DNA from: Sphingomonas yabuuchiae
GTDB lineage: Bacteria; Pseudomonadota; Alphaproteobacteria; Sphingomonadales; Sphingomonadaceae
Length of the DNA: 60,271 bases
Assembly (NCBI RefSeq): GCF_001477495.1
Contig: NZ_LDTF01000023.1
Span: 1 to 60,271 of the forward strand
Direction: 5' to 3'
Positions 32,877-43,739 of this stretch are shown here, piece by piece. Every line of letters starts with the position of its first letter. The first letter of the stretch is position 1. The position numbers and the translations under genes were made by a program. A model generated the notes under the pieces. The model made no database searches. It worked only from the letters and a program-made list of their open reading frames with translations, and was not told the DNA's origin.

Positions 32877-32927
32877 AGAAAATATGGCAGTTTGAACGCC
32901 GATCCGGACTGGCCAGCCATCGTGATA

Positions 32928-34094
32928 TCAAAACCCCTCAGGCAGGTCGATATCCCCTACAACCTCACGGTAACACCGCACCGCATAACGATCGGTCATG
33001 CCTGCGATAAAGTCGGCGATGTGACGACTGCGCGCCGGTTCCTCGATCGGCAACCGTTCGCGCCATTCCTCCGGCAATTGGGCGGGATCGGCGCGATAGC
33101 CCGCGAACAGGCCCTTCACGATGCCATGCGCCGCGTCCGCCGCCGCCAGCTGGCGCGGGTGGTGGTAGAGATTGGCGTACATGAAGCGCTTCAGGTCGCG
33201 CTCCTCGACCCGCATCGCCTCCGAAAAGCCAACCAGCGCTCGGCCCGCCGCACGGACATCGGCCACGTCCCCTACCCCGCTCTCGGCGATGCGGGTGCGG
33301 GTCTGGGCGACCAAGTCATTGACCATCACCCCGATCTGCGAGCGGATCAGTTCGCTGGCCAGCCTTTTGGGCGGGACATCGGGGAATTGCGCCCGCGCCA
33401 CGTCCCAGCCGCGCGCCACCAGCGGCACCGCCAGCAACTGGTCGAGCGTCAGCAGCCCGGCGCGAAGGCCGTCATCGATATCATGATTGTCATAGGCGAT
33501 GTCGTCCGCCAGCGCCGCGACCTGGGCCTCCAGCGAGGCATGGCTGTCCAGATCGAGCGGAAAGCCCGCATCCGCCTCCTGCAAGGCCCAGCCGGGGTGG
33601 CGCACCGGCCCATTGTGCTTCGCCAGCCCCTCCAGCGTCTCCCAACTGAGGTTCAGGCCGTCCCAGCGCGGATAGGGCCGCTCGATCTCGGTCAGGGTGC
33701 GCAGCGTATGGCCGTTATGATCGAAACCGCCCTGCCCGGCGAGCGCCGCCTTCAGCGCGTCCTCGCCCGCATGGCCGAAGGGCGGATGGCCGATGTCATG
33801 CGCCAGACACAAGGCCTCGGTCAGATCCTCATTCAGCCCCAGCGTCCGCGCGATCGTCCGGCCGATCTGCGCGACCTCCAGGCTATGGGTCAGGCGGACG
33901 CGGAAATGGTCGCCGTCGGGCGCCATGAAGACTTGGGTCTTGTGACGCAGCCGCCGGAAGCTGATCGAGTGGATGATCCGGTCGCGGTCGCGCTGAAACG
34001 CATCACGCGGCCCGCGCGCCAGGCCCGAGGCCTCGTCGTGACGCCGCCCCCGGCTGTGTTCGGGATAGGAAGCCCAGGGGGCGAAGCGGCTCAC
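32928..34094 (-). CDS. dgt: dGTPase-like HD-domain triphosphohydrolase
   Basis: A 388-residue deoxyguanosinetriphosphate triphosphohydrolase-like protein. The HD motif residues are visible in [15 protein letters not shown] and [15 protein letters not shown], with the later Asp in [14 protein letters not shown]. Such enzymes hydrolyse dNTPs to nucleosides and triphosphate. The GTG at 34094 overlaps the upstream SPOR/TPR stop and begins [17 protein letters not shown], the usual family N-terminus; the very long upstream frame is an artefact of GC-rich antisense coding. Confidence 0.9.
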   Translation of the reverse strand: MSRFAPWASYPEHSRGRRHDEASGLARGPRDAFQRDRDRIIHSISFRRLRHKTQVFMAPDGDHFRVRLTHSLEVAQIGRTIARTLGLNEDLTEALCLAHDIGHPPFGHAGEDALKAALAGQGGFDHNGHTLRTLTEIERPYPRWDGLNLSWETLEGLAKHNGPVRHPGWALQEADAGFPLDLDSHASLEAQVAALADDIAYDNHDIDDGLRAGLLTLDQLLAVPLVARGWDVARAQFPDVPPKRLASELIRSQIGVMVNDLVAQTRTRIAESGVGDVADVRAAGRALVGFSEAMRVEERDLKRFMYANLYHHPRQLAAADAAHGIVKGLFAGYRADPAQLPEEWRERLPIEEPARSRHIADFIAGMTDRYAVRCYREVVGDIDLPEGF

Positions 34095-36148
34095 TTGGCG
34101 TCGAGCCGCGTCACCGCCTGCCCTGCGTCGCTGGTCACGGGGAAGGCCGAGACCCCCTTCTTGGCGAGCTGGTTGACGAAGGCGCGCGCCTCCGCATCGG
34201 TCTTGAACGGGCCGGTCAGGACGCGGTGCGTCGCGCGCAGCGGGGTCTTGTAGCCCTTGCGCGCGGCGAACAGCTCGGGTGCCTTCGCCTTGGTGGCGGC
34301 CCAGGCCTTGGGCAAGTCGTCCTCGTTCGCGCCGCCCGCGACCTGAACCCAGATACGCTCGGGGTTGGCGCGCGCGCGCTTCTTTTCCTCGGCCTCTTCC
34401 TTGGCGGCGAGCGCCTTTTTCTCGGCCTCGGCCTTTTTGGCCGCGAGCGCCTTCTTTTCGGCGGCGGCCTTGGCGGCGGTGGCCTTGCGCTCGGCCGCAG
34501 TCGGTGCGCGCGGAGCAGCCTCGGCTACCTCGGCGGCCTTTTCGCGCGCCTCGCGATCCCGCTCCGCCTTGCTGCGCGCCTCGGCGACGACGCGCTGCGC
34601 GCCGCCGCTCACCGGCGTATTGGCCGCGATGACGGCCGGACGCTCGGGACCTTCCACCCCGAGTTCCGAGGCGGGGATCGAGAGATTGGCGACGATCCGC
34701 GCCAGCACCGAATCTTCCCGTTCCGCGCGCGCCGGGGTCGGTGGCGTGCGGCGGGACGCGACTCGCGTCGGGCGCGGCGCGGGCTCTTCGGCCTGACGGG
34801 GAACCGGCTGGACCATGGCGGTGGCGACCGGCGCGGGCCTGACGGGCACAGGATCCGGTGCGGGGACGGCCTGAACCATCTGGAGCGGCGGCGTCGGAGA
34901 CGCGGCGGGAAGCGCCTGGACCGTGGCGGTCGCCGGAGCCGAACTCACCTGGTTGGGCGTCGTGACCGGGGCGGCGGGCAGCGGCTGGATCATCGGCCGC
35001 ACGGTGTTCGATGCCATGGTGACCGGCGCACGGCTTTCGGGTGCCGTCGGCAAGGCGCTGGAGAAGCCGGGCTGCGGTCGCGCCGGGGCTTGCGTTTGTA
35101 AAGACGTCTGCGGGGTCGGCTGTGCCTGGGGCAGCGGCTGGACCATCGGCATCGGCGAAGCGGCCGCCACGACGCGGGGCGTGGTCGTCGACGCCATCTG
35201 TACCGGAGCCGGCGTGACCGGCGTCGTATTGGCAGCCATCGCCACACCGCGCGCGTTGCGCCCGCCGCGCCGCCGCTCCTCGCGCGTCGTCACCGGAGCG
35301 GGCGCCGCCGCCGGCGCGGAGGCCAGCGCCACCGGGGCTTCCGGCGTCAGCGGCGGCAGATTCGGGGCCAGCTTCGCATCGGCCAGCCGCTCGGGTGTCG
35401 GGCGGGTCTCGCCGAAATGCACGGCAAAGGCGCGGTCGACGGCGGGAAGGCTCGGCAACCGCTGGAAAAAGGGTTGCAGCCCCTGTGCCAGCTGAGGCGG
35501 CATCATGGTCGAGGCGATCCGCGTCGCCTCGGGCAGGTCGCCGCCCATCGCCAGAATGAAGGCCCGCGCCCGCCATGCCGCCCGGTCGGTCTTGCGCAGA
35601 AGCGGATCGAGCTGTTCGAGCGCCTGCTCCCGCCGGCCAGAAATACCGAGCGACAGCGCGTAGCGGCGGATGACCTCGTCACCGGCGCCATTGGCCAGCG
35701 CCAGCCGGTAATCGCGCTGTGCCCGCGCCTGATCGCCGATCAGATCATAGGCCAGGCCCCGATCACCGGCGAAGCGCGCCGGGGGCATGCCCGCCGCCTC
35801 GGCCTGGGTGAAATAGCGCAGCGCCTCGCCGGGGCGTTCCGAACGGACGAGGATCGACGCCATGCCCGCCTTGACCCGGGGATCGCGGGCATCGACCTTC
35901 TCGGCGCGTGCCAGCAGCGAGGCGGCGCCCGACAGGTCGTCGAGATGGATGGACAGCTCCGCCGCCTCGACAAGTGCATCGACATTGCGGGGATTCTGCG
36001 CGACCCGGCGCATCACGTCCCCCAGCTTGTCGGCATCGGTGGTGCCGGGAAGCGGCTGAACCACTTCCTGTGCGAGAAGGGGCACGGGCGCGGCGGCGAG
36101 GGCCAACGCGAGCGCGAGCGAAGCGCGGGGAAAAAGGGCGAACGTCAT
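34091..36148 (-). CDS. Secreted TPR and SPOR domain protein
   Basis: A 685-residue exported protein. A signal peptide ends near residue 26 (PLLAQ), followed by TPR-like helical repeats (about 40-260), a very long Pro/Ala/Gln-rich disordered middle (about 290-550), a Lys/Ala/Glu-rich helix (about 550-600), and a C-terminal SPOR domain (about 605-685) that should bind septal peptidoglycan. The low-complexity part is encoded by codons of the same composition as neighbours. It lies between dgt and ftsZ, which suits a division-associated role, but no specific function is known. Confidence 0.8.
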   Translation of the reverse strand: MTFALFPRASLALALALAAAPVPLLAQEVVQPLPGTTDADKLGDVMRRVAQNPRNVDALVEAAELSIHLDDLSGAASLLARAEKVDARDPRVKAGMASILVRSERPGEALRYFTQAEAAGMPPARFAGDRGLAYDLIGDQARAQRDYRLALANGAGDEVIRRYALSLGISGRREQALEQLDPLLRKTDRAAWRARAFILAMGGDLPEATRIASTMMPPQLAQGLQPFFQRLPSLPAVDRAFAVHFGETRPTPERLADAKLAPNLPPLTPEAPVALASAPAAAPAPVTTREERRRGGRNARGVAMAANTTPVTPAPVQMASTTTPRVVAAASPMPMVQPLPQAQPTPQTSLQTQAPARPQPGFSSALPTAPESRAPVTMASNTVRPMIQPLPAAPVTTPNQVSSAPATATVQALPAASPTPPLQMVQAVPAPDPVPVRPAPVATAMVQPVPRQAEEPAPRPTRVASRRTPPTPARAEREDSVLARIVANLSIPASELGVEGPERPAVIAANTPVSGGAQRVVAEARSKAERDREAREKAAEVAEAAPRAPTAAERKATAAKAAAEKKALAAKKAEAEKKALAAKEEAEEKKRARANPERIWVQVAGGANEDDLPKAWAATKAKAPELFAARKGYKTPLRATHRVLTGPFKTDAEARAFVNQLAKKGVSAFPVTSDAGQAVTRLDAK

Positions 36149-36289
36149 GGGACCAGCGCCCATAAAGCGTGTTTCGCGGGCGGCGGCAATGGCTAAGGCA
36201 GGCCCCACGCGCCCGATTGTTCCGCACGGTCGACCAATAGGGGCGCCGGTGCGGGTCTTGGGATTGCCTCTAACCTCGCAGCTTGCCGC

Positions 36290-36476
36290 CCTGCCCTCCC
36301 CCAGCCCAGTTGCGGGTAAACGATGCCCAGCATCGTTTAGGCCATGCTGGGAGCATGGCCGACCCACAACTCGCCTGCGGGAGAGGATTTTTGTTGACAC
36401 TTTGATGCGATATCCAGCCCCCGCTAACAGCGCGCGCCCTCCCGCAGGCGGGAGGGGGTCGGGAGGAGGGCCAGCC
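36290..36476. repeat. Composite palindromic repeat cluster in the ftsZ 3' region
   Basis: Two back-to-back 9-bp hairpins with 3-nt loops (36318-36338, AAACGATGC-CCA-GCATCGTTT; 36340-36360, GGCCATGCT-GGG-AGCATGGCC) are flanked by imperfect arms (CTCCCCCAGCCCAGTTGCGG and its complement-like right arm). A second CCCTCCCGCAGGCGGGAGGG element ends the cluster. The 434-nt space from 36149 to 36582 holds only these repeats and the ftsZ terminator; I see no gene there. Confidence 0.65.
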
Positions 36477-36512
36477 GCAAGCACTACCAGCAGCCATAAT
36501 TCCCCAAAACGG

Positions 36513-36546
36513 AAAAAGGCCCGCGCGATCATCTCGCGCGAGCCTC
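36513..36546 (-). terminator. Terminator of ftsZ and the dcw cluster
   Basis: On the minus strand GGCTCGCGCGA pairs with TCGCGCGGGCC around a short loop and is followed by TTTTTCC, 36 nt after the ftsZ stop. Confidence 0.85.
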
Positions 36547-36582
36547 TAACCCTATTCTCATCCCGGCAGGCCGGGCGAAGAA

Positions 36583-38130
36583 TTACTGGTTGTTCTGCCG
36601 GTGCAGGAAGCGCGGAATGTCCAGCGACGAGTCCGCCGACCCTTGCGCGTTCTCGTCGCGCTGCGCACCACGCGCCGCGTTAGACATACGCTCGAACAGC
36701 GTACCGCCCAACTTCACGCGCGGCGCAGGCTGTGCGGGGGCCGCACCGGCTTCGCTGCCGGGGGCCAGCCAGCGGCGGCGGGCTTCGTCGCTGCCCGGCG
36801 CGGGCTCGACGGCGGCAGGATGCGACGGCGTGGCGGCAGAAGGAGCGGGAGCCGGAACGATGGTGTCGGCACCCAGCACCAGCTCGTCCTCCGCCACCGG
36901 CGCGGGGGCCGGAGCGGGCGCAGGCGCGGGCTTGGCGACCGGTGCGGCGACACTCGACGCGACGGGGGTCGCCGCCGGGGCCGGTGCGGGCGCCGCGACC
37001 GGCTGCTCGACCGGGGCGGCCGGCGCAACGCTGGCCTGCGGTGCCGGGGCGGCGGCGGCGGGCTCGGACGGACGATAGCTGGGCGTTTCGTCCGACTTGC
37101 GGGCCATGCCGCCCATGCTGAAGCCGCTGCGGTTCGCTTCCGAGGGCGACGGCGCTACCTTCAGGTCGGCATCGATGCCGGTCGCCACGACCGACACGCG
37201 AATCCGGCCTTCCAGCTCGGGATTGAAGGCTGAGCCCCAGATGATGTTGGCGTCGGGATCGACCAGTTCGCGGATGTGGTTCGCGGCCTCGTCGACCTCC
37301 AGCAGGCGCATATCATCGCCTCCGGTGATCGAGATGATGACGCCCTTGGCACCCTGCATCGACACGCCGTCGAGCAGCGGGTTGGCAATCGCCTTCTGTG
37401 CCGCCTCGATGGCGCGATTGTCGCCGGTGGCTTCACCGGTGCCCATCATCGCCTTGCCCATCTCCTGCATCACCGAGCGGACGTCGGCGAAGTCGAGGTT
37501 GATGAGACCCGGCATGACCATCAGGTCGGTGATGCCGCGCACGCCCTGTTGCAGCACCTCGTCCGCCATCGCGAACGCTTCCTTGAAGGTCGTGTTGGCG
37601 TTGGCGATCAGGAACAGGTTCTGGTTGGGGATGACGATGAGGGTATCGACGTACTTCTGAAGCTCTTCGATGCCGCCATCGGCCGACTTGGCGCGACGAT
37701 TGCCCTCAAAGGCGAAGGGCTTGGTCACGACGCCGACCGTCAGGATGCCCATGTCGCGCGCCGCCTTGGCGATGACCGGGGCCGCACCGGTGCCGGTGCC
37801 GCCGCCCATGCCCGCCGCGATGAAGCACATGTGGCTGCCCTCGAGCAGACGCGACAGGTCGTCGATCGTCTCTTCGGCGGCCGCGCGGCCGATCTCGGGA
37901 CGGCTGCCCGCGCCCAGTCCTTGCGTGATCTTCGCACCCAGCTGAATACGCTGCGGCGCGATCGACTGCTTCAGTGCCTGCGCGTCGGTATTGGCGACGA
38001 GGAAATCCACGCCCTGTACCTCGGCGCGCATCATGTTCGCGATCGCGTTGCCGCCGGCACCGCCGACGCCGATCACCGCGATACGCGGCGTCAGTTCGTC
38101 GACCTCGGGTGCGATGAATTCGATGCTCAT
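36583..38130 (-). CDS. ftsZ: Cell division protein FtsZ
   Basis: A 515-residue tubulin homologue that forms the division ring. The GTP-binding signature [10 protein letters not shown] is at about 106-115, and the T7-loop region ([11 protein letters not shown]) is intact. The globular part (about 1-320) is followed by an Ala/Pro-rich linker of about 165 residues and the conserved C-terminal peptide [13 protein letters not shown] that binds FtsA. The ATG at 38130 is chosen for [14 protein letters not shown] hairpin between ftsA and ftsZ suggests ftsZ has its own promoter in the 121-nt gap. Confidence 0.97.
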   Translation of the reverse strand: MSIEFIAPEVDELTPRIAVIGVGGAGGNAIANMMRAEVQGVDFLVANTDAQALKQSIAPQRIQLGAKITQGLGAGSRPEIGRAAAEETIDDLSRLLEGSHMCFIAAGMGGGTGTGAAPVIAKAARDMGILTVGVVTKPFAFEGNRRAKSADGGIEELQKYVDTLIVIPNQNLFLIANANTTFKEAFAMADEVLQQGVRGITDLMVMPGLINLDFADVRSVMQEMGKAMMGTGEATGDNRAIEAAQKAIANPLLDGVSMQGAKGVIISITGGDDMRLLEVDEAANHIRELVDPDANIIWGSAFNPELEGRIRVSVVATGIDADLKVAPSPSEANRSGFSMGGMARKSDETPSYRPSEPAAAAPAPQASVAPAAPVEQPVAAPAPAPAATPVASSVAAPVAKPAPAPAPAPAPVAEDELVLGADTIVPAPAPSAATPSHPAAVEPAPGSDEARRRWLAPGSEAGAAPAQPAPRVKLGGTLFERMSNAARGAQRDENAQGSADSSLDIPRFLHRQNNQ

Positions 38131-38222
38131 CCCAATTCTACTCCGCCGTTCCCGGTCGGTACGCAAAGACCGGGCCCATGAATTAACCGTTAGTGCACCA
38201 GACCTGTGCCAAGTGCCAACCC

Positions 38223-38249
38223 AAAAGCGTCAGCCATCAGACGCTTTTT
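38223..38249 (-). terminator. Hairpin between ftsA and ftsZ
   Basis: AAAAGCGTC (38223-38231) pairs with GACGCTTTT (38240-38248) around an 8-nt loop. It directly follows ftsA on the minus strand and could partly terminate the dcw transcript before ftsZ. Confidence 0.6.
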
Positions 38250-38251
38250 CT

Positions 38252-39511
38252 CTAATAATTTGCCTTCGCCGCCTGAATCAGCCGCCGGAACAGCCCCATG
38301 CCGCTTGGCCGGTGCACCGTCTGGTTCACCGCGGGGATGCTACGCAGGTCGATCGGGTCGGTCGCGGCGTAGAAAGCCAGGCCCGCCAGCGTCGCGAAAG
38401 CGGGTCCGCCGTGCGCATCGGGCAGGCCGGTCAGCCCGCGCGGTCGACCGATCCGGACCGATCGGCCCAGCGCCTGCTGCGCATAGTCGGCGATACCCTT
38501 CAGCTCCGCCCCGCCACCGGTCAGCACGACCTGACGCCCCACCGGCCCCTCGAACTTCAGATGCTGCAGCGCCTTGCGGATCTCGCCCATCTGATGCTCC
38601 AGCCGCTGGCGGATCACGCCGATCAGCTGCGCCTTGGTGATCTGCATCGTGTCGCCGCCGTCCTCGGCAGAGATCGGCGTGACCTGGATCATGTCGTGAT
38701 TGTCGCGCGGGGACGCATTGGCCGAGCCGTGGAAGCACTTCATCCGCTCGGCCATCTGCCGCCGCGTGCCAAAGGCCGAGGCGACATCATCGGTGATGTC
38801 TGCCGCGCCCATCGGCAGCGAGCAGAGCCCGACCAGCATACCGCCCGCGAACAGCGAGACGTTGGTGATCCCCGCCCCCATCTCGACCAGCGCGACGCCC
38901 AGCTCGCGCTCCTCGTCGGACAGGCAGGCCAGGCCCGTGGCGACGGGCGCTGCGATGATCGACTTGACCTCCAGATGCGCGGAGCGGACGCACAGGTCGA
39001 GATTGCGCACCGGCGAACCGTCGGCGGCGACGACATGGATGTGCACGCCCAGCCGGTCGGCATGGAGCCCCAGGGGCTTCTTCACGCCCGTCAGCCCGTC
39101 GAGCGTATAGAGCGCGGGCTGCGCGTGCAGCACCATGCGCCCCTGCGGATCGATCGAGTTGCGCCCGGCCGCCAGCAGCGCGTCGATATCGCCCTGTTCG
39201 ACCTGATGGCCGCCCAGCTCGAACTCGACCTCGGCCACGTCGGACACCAGGCCACCGGCCGAGAAGCCGACCCAGACATTCTCGATATTCAGGCCCGCGA
39301 TCCGCTCGGCCTGCTCGACCGCCTCGCGCACCGCCGCCTCGGTCGCGCCCATATCGGCGATATAGCCGCGCTTGACGCCCCGGCTCTCACGCTGGCCCGT
39401 TCCCAGCACGATCAGCTCGCCGCCATCGCCCTTGCGCGCGATCAGCGCGGATACCTTGGACGACCCGATGTCCAGTGCGGTGATCAACCCTTCGGGCGCA
39501 ATCTTTGCCAT
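38252..39511 (-). CDS. ftsA: Cell division protein FtsA
   Basis: A 419-residue actin-like ATPase that anchors the FtsZ ring to the membrane. The first phosphate segment LITALDIGSSKVSALIA, the 1C domain region, and a second phosphate loop (VEMGAGITNVSLF) are visible; the C-terminal amphipathic anchor is GLFRRLIQAAKANY. The ATG at 39511 lies 7 nt after ftsQ. A longer frame upstream runs into ftsQ and is not used. Confidence 0.96.
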   Translation of the reverse strand: MAKIAPEGLITALDIGSSKVSALIARKGDGGELIVLGTGQRESRGVKRGYIADMGATEAAVREAVEQAERIAGLNIENVWVGFSAGGLVSDVAEVEFELGGHQVEQGDIDALLAAGRNSIDPQGRMVLHAQPALYTLDGLTGVKKPLGLHADRLGVHIHVVAADGSPVRNLDLCVRSAHLEVKSIIAAPVATGLACLSDEERELGVALVEMGAGITNVSLFAGGMLVGLCSLPMGAADITDDVASAFGTRRQMAERMKCFHGSANASPRDNHDMIQVTPISAEDGGDTMQITKAQLIGVIRQRLEHQMGEIRKALQHLKFEGPVGRQVVLTGGGAELKGIADYAQQALGRSVRIGRPRGLTGLPDAHGGPAFATLAGLAFYAATDPIDLRSIPAVNQTVHRPSGMGLFRRLIQAAKANY

Positions 39512-39518
39512 GACCTTG

Positions 39519-40502
39519 CTACCCCTGTACTGCCCCCGGAGCCGCTGCCCCTTCGGATGCCGCCCCACCCGCGTCATTGCCACCCGCGTCATTCCCGGAC
39601 GCGGGATCGCCTGCCGCATCACCGGCCTTGGCCGGATCGGCGAGCGCATGATTCTGATTCAAACCGGGCTTTCGCGCAACCAGCTTTGCAGGGTCGCGCA
39701 TGTCGAAGCGCAGCCAGCCGCGCCCGAGCAGCGGTCGCGAACCGTCCATCGCGGCGAATTTCATCAGCGCCGCCCCTGCCCCGTCCTCTGGCAAGGCCAG
39801 CGTCTCGCCGCTGTCGAAGGTGATGTCCCAACGGCGATTACCGATCCAGGTCGCGGCCTTCACGCGCGGCTTCAGCGCGGGTGCGGCGGACAGCAGCGCC
39901 TGATAGGCGGGCTCCTGCAAATTCGCGCCCGGCCCGATGATGAGCGGCAGATCGGGCATCGCCTCGGGCCGTACCGGCTCCAGCAGAACGCCGCCCGCGT
40001 CGATCAGGGTCAGTTGGCCATTGTCCTGCCACACCGCCGCCGGGCTGCGTTCCTCGATATCGACGAGCAGCGTGTCGGGCAGGCGACGCGAGACATGCGC
40101 GTCCTTGATCCAGCCATAGCGGAGCAGCTTGGCACGGACATCTTCCAGATTGACCAGCGGCATTGCCCGGCTCTGCTGGTCGAGCGCGACGGCATAGACG
40201 GTCATCCGGTCCATGCGTTTCAGGCCCGTCACCTCGATCTGCTGGACGCGGAAACCGGCATGGCCCGCCTGTTCGGCGATCGCGGTGCCGATCATGCCGG
40301 GCACGCCGACATAGGTCGCCACCGCCAGCACCGCCGCGCCCGCACCACCCAGGATCGCCCAGGTAACGGCCTTCTTGATCGTCTCCTCGCTGACCGGCAC
40401 CTTGGCCAGCAGGCGCTGCGCCAGCGTCACCCGCTTGACCGGCTGGCGGCGACGCGGGGCCGGACGGCGCGGCGGGGGGCCGCGCTTGATCGTGCGGCTC
40501 AT
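39519..40502 (-). CDS. ftsQ: Cell division protein FtsQ
   Basis: A 327-residue divisome protein. A basic Pro/Arg-rich cytoplasmic segment (1-40) precedes one membrane helix (about 46-67), a POTRA domain beginning FRVQQIEVTGLKRM, and the beta domain. The C-terminus after about residue 285 is a low-complexity Ala/Gly/Asp tail with a short tandem repeat (GGNDAGGNDAGG). FtsQ binds FtsL and FtsB. Its ATG overlaps the ddl stop (ATGA). Confidence 0.93.
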   Translation of the reverse strand: MSRTIKRGPPPRRPAPRRRQPVKRVTLAQRLLAKVPVSEETIKKAVTWAILGGAGAAVLAVATYVGVPGMIGTAIAEQAGHAGFRVQQIEVTGLKRMDRMTVYAVALDQQSRAMPLVNLEDVRAKLLRYGWIKDAHVSRRLPDTLLVDIEERSPAAVWQDNGQLTLIDAGGVLLEPVRPEAMPDLPLIIGPGANLQEPAYQALLSAAPALKPRVKAATWIGNRRWDITFDSGETLALPEDGAGAALMKFAAMDGSRPLLGRGWLRFDMRDPAKLVARKPGLNQNHALADPAKAGDAAGDPASGNDAGGNDAGGAASEGAAAPGAVQG

Positions 40503-41443
40503 CCCGCCTGATCCTTGTACCACTGAAGCGCCTCGTCGACGATCGCCTGCACGACCGCGTCGTAATCCATGCCGACATGGCGGCCCTGCTCGGGCACCAG
40601 GCTGAGCGGAGTCATGCCCGGCTGGGTGTTGACCTCCAGCAAGAACAGGCCGTCGACGCCGCGCTCGTCGTCCCAGCGGAAGTCGGAGCGCGAAGCGCCG
40701 CGACAGCCCAGGATGCGATGTGCCTCCAGCGCCAGCGACTTGCACGCCTCGGCGATCTCGTCGGGGATCTGCGCCGGGCAGACATGTTCGGTCAGGCCAT
40801 CGGTATATTTCGCGTCGAAGTCGTACCAGCCGTTCTTGGGCTTCAACTCGGTCACGCCCAGCGCACGGCCGCCCAGCACCGCGGTGGTCAGTTCACGCCC
40901 CCGGATATAGGGCTCGGCCAGCAATTCTTCGAACTCGGCCCAGGGACCGGCGGCGTCGCGCGCGATGGGCTGGCCATGGTTGCTGGTGTCGGTGACGATC
41001 GCCACGCCGACCGACGAGCCTTCGTTCACGGGCTTCAGCACATAGGGGCGCGGGAGCGGATCACCGGCAAACAGCTCTTCCGACTTCACGATGCGGCCGC
41101 CGGGCATGGGGATGCCGTGCGGGACCAGCGCCTGCTTGGTCAGCACCTTGTCGATCGCGATGACCGAGGTGGCGAGGCCCGAATGGGTATAAGGAACACC
41201 CATCAGATCGAGCATCCCCTGCACCGTACCGTCCTCGCCGGGCGAGCCGTGCAGTGCGTTGAAGACGATATCGGGCTTGGCTTCGACCAGCCTGGCCGCC
41301 AGGTCGCGGTCCATGTCGATCCGGGTGACGCGGTGGCCGTTGCGCTCCAGCGCATCGGCGACGCCCGTGCCGGACATCAGCGACACCGGCCGCTCCGCCG
41401 ACCAGCCGCCCATCAGAACCGCGATATGCAGATTGTCGGTCAC
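40499..41443 (-). CDS. ddl: D-alanine-D-alanine ligase
   Basis: A 314-residue ATP-grasp enzyme that makes the D-Ala-D-Ala dipeptide for MurF. Conserved segments include MGGWSAERPVSLMSG, HGSPGEDGTVQGMLD, PYVLKPVNEGSSVGV, ASRSDFRWDD and LLEVNTQPGMTPLSL. I chose the GTG at 41443, which forms a 4-nt GTGA overlap with murB, over a longer frame to 41482 inside murB. Confidence 0.96.
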   Translation of the reverse strand: MTDNLHIAVLMGGWSAERPVSLMSGTGVADALERNGHRVTRIDMDRDLAARLVEAKPDIVFNALHGSPGEDGTVQGMLDLMGVPYTHSGLATSVIAIDKVLTKQALVPHGIPMPGGRIVKSEELFAGDPLPRPYVLKPVNEGSSVGVAIVTDTSNHGQPIARDAAGPWAEFEELLAEPYIRGRELTTAVLGGRALGVTELKPKNGWYDFDAKYTDGLTEHVCPAQIPDEIAEACKSLALEAHRILGCRGASRSDFRWDDERGVDGLFLLEVNTQPGMTPLSLVPEQGRHVGMDYDAVVQAIVDEALQWYKDQAG

Positions 41444-42327
41444 TTCGCGATTCCCACTCTTTGTATTTCCCATTCGAGGCAAATGCCCGACTGCGCCTTC
41501 ACTTTGGCGCGCACATCCTCGCCCAGCGCCTCGATCTCCGCCGCCGTGGCGTTGCCGAGGTTGAGCAGGAAATTACAGTGCTTTTCCGATACCTGCGCGT
41601 CGCCCAGCGTCAGCCCGCGACAGCCCGCCGCATCGACCAGCGCCCAGGCCTTGTGCCCGTCGGGGTTCTTGAAGGTCGACCCGCCGGTCTTGGAGCGCAG
41701 TGGCTGCGACGCCTCGCGCGCGGCGGCGATACGGTCCATCTCCGCCTGGATGTCGGCGGGTTCGGCGGCCTGGCCCCGAAAGGTCGCCTCGACCACCACC
41801 GTGCCGTCGGTCAGGTTGGAGTGACGATAGGTGTATTCCAGATCGGCGACGCCCAATGTCTCGACCGTGCCGTCGCGGCGGACGACGGTGGCGGAGATCA
41901 GCACATCGGCCACCTCGCGCCCATAAGCCCCGCCGTTCATCCGCACGAAGCCGCCCACCGTGCCGGGGATCGAGCGCAGGAACTCCAGCCCGCCGATCCC
42001 GGCATCGCGCGCATTGGACGATACGAGGATGCCCGACGTGCCGCCGCCACAAGTGATGCTATGCCCCTCCCCTGCCCGCGCATAGCTGAACGGCTTGCCG
42101 AGACGGATCACGACGCCGGGAACCCCGCCATCGCGTACGATCAGGTTGGAACCGAGGCCGAGCGCCATGACGGGCGTGTCGGCCCCAAGCCCGCGCAGGA
42201 ACGCCGACAGATCGTCGACATCCTTGGGCTCCAGCAGATATTCGGCCGGTCCGCCCGCCTTGAACCACACGAGCGGCGCCAGCGGCGCGGCGTGAGTCAA
42301 TCGGCCGGCGGTGTCGGGCAGGTTCAT
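41440..42327 (-). CDS. murB: UDP-N-acetylenolpyruvoylglucosamine reductase
   Basis: A 295-residue FAD enzyme that reduces the enolpyruvyl group with NADPH to give UDP-N-acetylmuramate. FAD-binding segments [14 protein letters not shown] and [18 protein letters not shown] are clear, as is the C-terminal [15 protein letters not shown]. The short type II layout without the extra C-terminal loop fits its length. It overlaps murC and ddl by 4 nt each. Confidence 0.96.
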   Translation of the reverse strand: MNLPDTAGRLTHAAPLAPLVWFKAGGPAEYLLEPKDVDDLSAFLRGLGADTPVMALGLGSNLIVRDGGVPGVVIRLGKPFSYARAGEGHSITCGGGTSGILVSSNARDAGIGGLEFLRSIPGTVGGFVRMNGGAYGREVADVLISATVVRRDGTVETLGVADLEYTYRHSNLTDGTVVVEATFRGQAAEPADIQAEMDRIAAAREASQPLRSKTGGSTFKNPDGHKAWALVDAAGCRGLTLGDAQVSEKHCNFLLNLGNATAAEIEALGEDVRAKVKAQSGICLEWEIQRVGIAK

Positions 42328-43739
42328 CGGCGCGCCTCGACGGCGCTTGCCAGACCCGCCGCCCATTTGGTGATGTCGCCCGCGCCCAAGCAGACGATCA
42401 TATCATCGGCGCGGATCGAGCCCGCCAGTTCCTCGGCCAGCGCATCGGCGTCGGCGACCGTGGCGGTCGAGCGATGCCCGCGCCGCTTCAGCCCCTCAAC
42501 CAGCGCGGACGCATCCACACCCTCGATCGGCTGTTCACCCGCCGCGAAGACCGGCGTCACCAGCACCCGGTCGGCATCGTTGAAGGCGGTCTGGAACTCC
42601 TCCATCAGATTGCCGAGCCGGGTGTAGCGGTGCGGCTGCACCACCGCGATCACGCGACCCCGCGCGCCCTCGCGGGCGGCGGCCAGCACGGCGCGAATCT
42701 CGACCGGGTGATGGCCGTAATCGTCGATCACGGTCGCCGTACCGCCATCCACCGCGATCTCGCCGACCTTGGTGAAGCGGCGCTTGACTCCGCCGAACTG
42801 GCCGAAGCCCTGCTGGATCGTCGCATCGTCGATGCCCAGTTCCAGCGCGACGCCGATCGCCGCCAGCGCGTTCTGGACATTATGACGACCGGGCATGGGC
42901 AGTTCGATCCCCTCGATCGAACGGCTAGAGCCGTCGCGGTTGCGGATGATCGCCTCGAAGCGATTGCCGCCGGGGATCGGCGTGACGTTGACGCCGCGCA
43001 CGTCGGCCTGCGCCGAAAAGCCATAGGTCACGACGCGCCGGTCGCGCACGCGCGGCAGGATGTTCTGCACCTCCGGGTGGTCGAGACAGAGCAACGCCGC
43101 GCCGTAGAAGGGGACGTTCTCGACGAACTCGACGAACGCGTCCTTCACCCGATCGAACGAGCCGTAATGGTCGAGATGCTCGGGATCGATATTGGTCACG
43201 ACCGCGATCGTGCCGTCGAGGCGCAGGAAGCTGCCATCGCTCTCGTCGGCCTCCACGACCATCCAGTCGGAGGCACCCAGCCGTGCGTTCGAGCCATAGC
43301 TGTTGATGATGCCGCCATTGATGACGGTCGGGTCGACACCGCCCGCATCCAGAAGTGCGGCGACCATCGAGGTGGTCGTCGTCTTGCCATGAGTGCCCGC
43401 CACCGCGACGGTGGATTTCAGCCGCATCAGCTCGGCCAGCATCTCGGCGCGGCGCACCACGGGGATGCGGCGTTCGAGCGCGGCTTCGACTTCGGGGTTC
43501 GACCGGGTGATCGCGGTCGAGGTGACGACCACCGCCGCATCGCCCAGATTGTCCGCACCGTGCCCGATCGCGACCGGAATGCCCTTGTCGCGCAGACCCT
43601 GCACCACATAGCCCTCGGCCACGTCGGAGCCCTGCACCCGGTAGCCGAGATTCTTCATCACCTCGGCAATGCCCGACATGCCGATGCCGCCGATGCCGAC
43701 GAAGTGGATCGTGCCGATATCCGTGGCGACGCCCTTCAT
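42324..43739 (-). CDS. murC: UDP-N-acetylmuramate-L-alanine ligase
   Basis: A 471-residue Mur ligase adding L-alanine to UDP-MurNAc. The N-terminal [18 protein letters not shown] and the ATP-binding [14 protein letters not shown] motifs are diagnostic, and the [10 protein letters not shown] segment is typical of MurC. ATG start coupled to murG by a 4-nt overlap. Part of the mur block ftsW-murG-murC-murB-ddl. Confidence 0.97.
   Translation of the reverse strand: MKGVATDIGTIHFVGIGGIGMSGIAEVMKNLGYRVQGSDVAEGYVVQGLRDKGIPVAIGHGADNLGDAAVVVTSTAITRSNPEVEAALERRIPVVRRAEMLAELMRLKSTVAVAGTHGKTTTTSMVAALLDAGGVDPTVINGGIINSYGSNARLGASDWMVVEADESDGSFLRLDGTIAVVTNIDPEHLDHYGSFDRVKDAFVEFVENVPFYGAALLCLDHPEVQNILPRVRDRRVVTYGFSAQADVRGVNVTPIPGGNRFEAIIRNRDGSSRSIEGIELPMPGRHNVQNALAAIGVALELGIDDATIQQGFGQFGGVKRRFTKVGEIAVDGGTATVIDDYGHHPVEIRAVLAAAREGARGRVIAVVQPHRYTRLGNLMEEFQTAFNDADRVLVTPVFAAGEQPIEGVDASALVEGLKRRGHRSTATVADADALAEELAGSIRADDMIVCLGAGDITKWAAGLASAVEARR

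Noticed and set aside
34095..35576. N-terminal extension of the dgt reading frame to 882 codons
   Set aside because: The added 490 residues are Arg/Ala/Gly-rich and lie in the wrong frame of the TPR/SPOR gene; the GTG at 34094 gives the normal N-terminus.
38176..38200. CtrA-like half-site (TTAACCGT) upstream of ftsZ
   Set aside because: The second TTAA half is missing and a single half-site is expected by chance.
39571..39602. 15-bp tandem repeat in the ftsQ 3' end as a mini-satellite
   Set aside because: Only two copies, in a low-complexity tail; no further structure.
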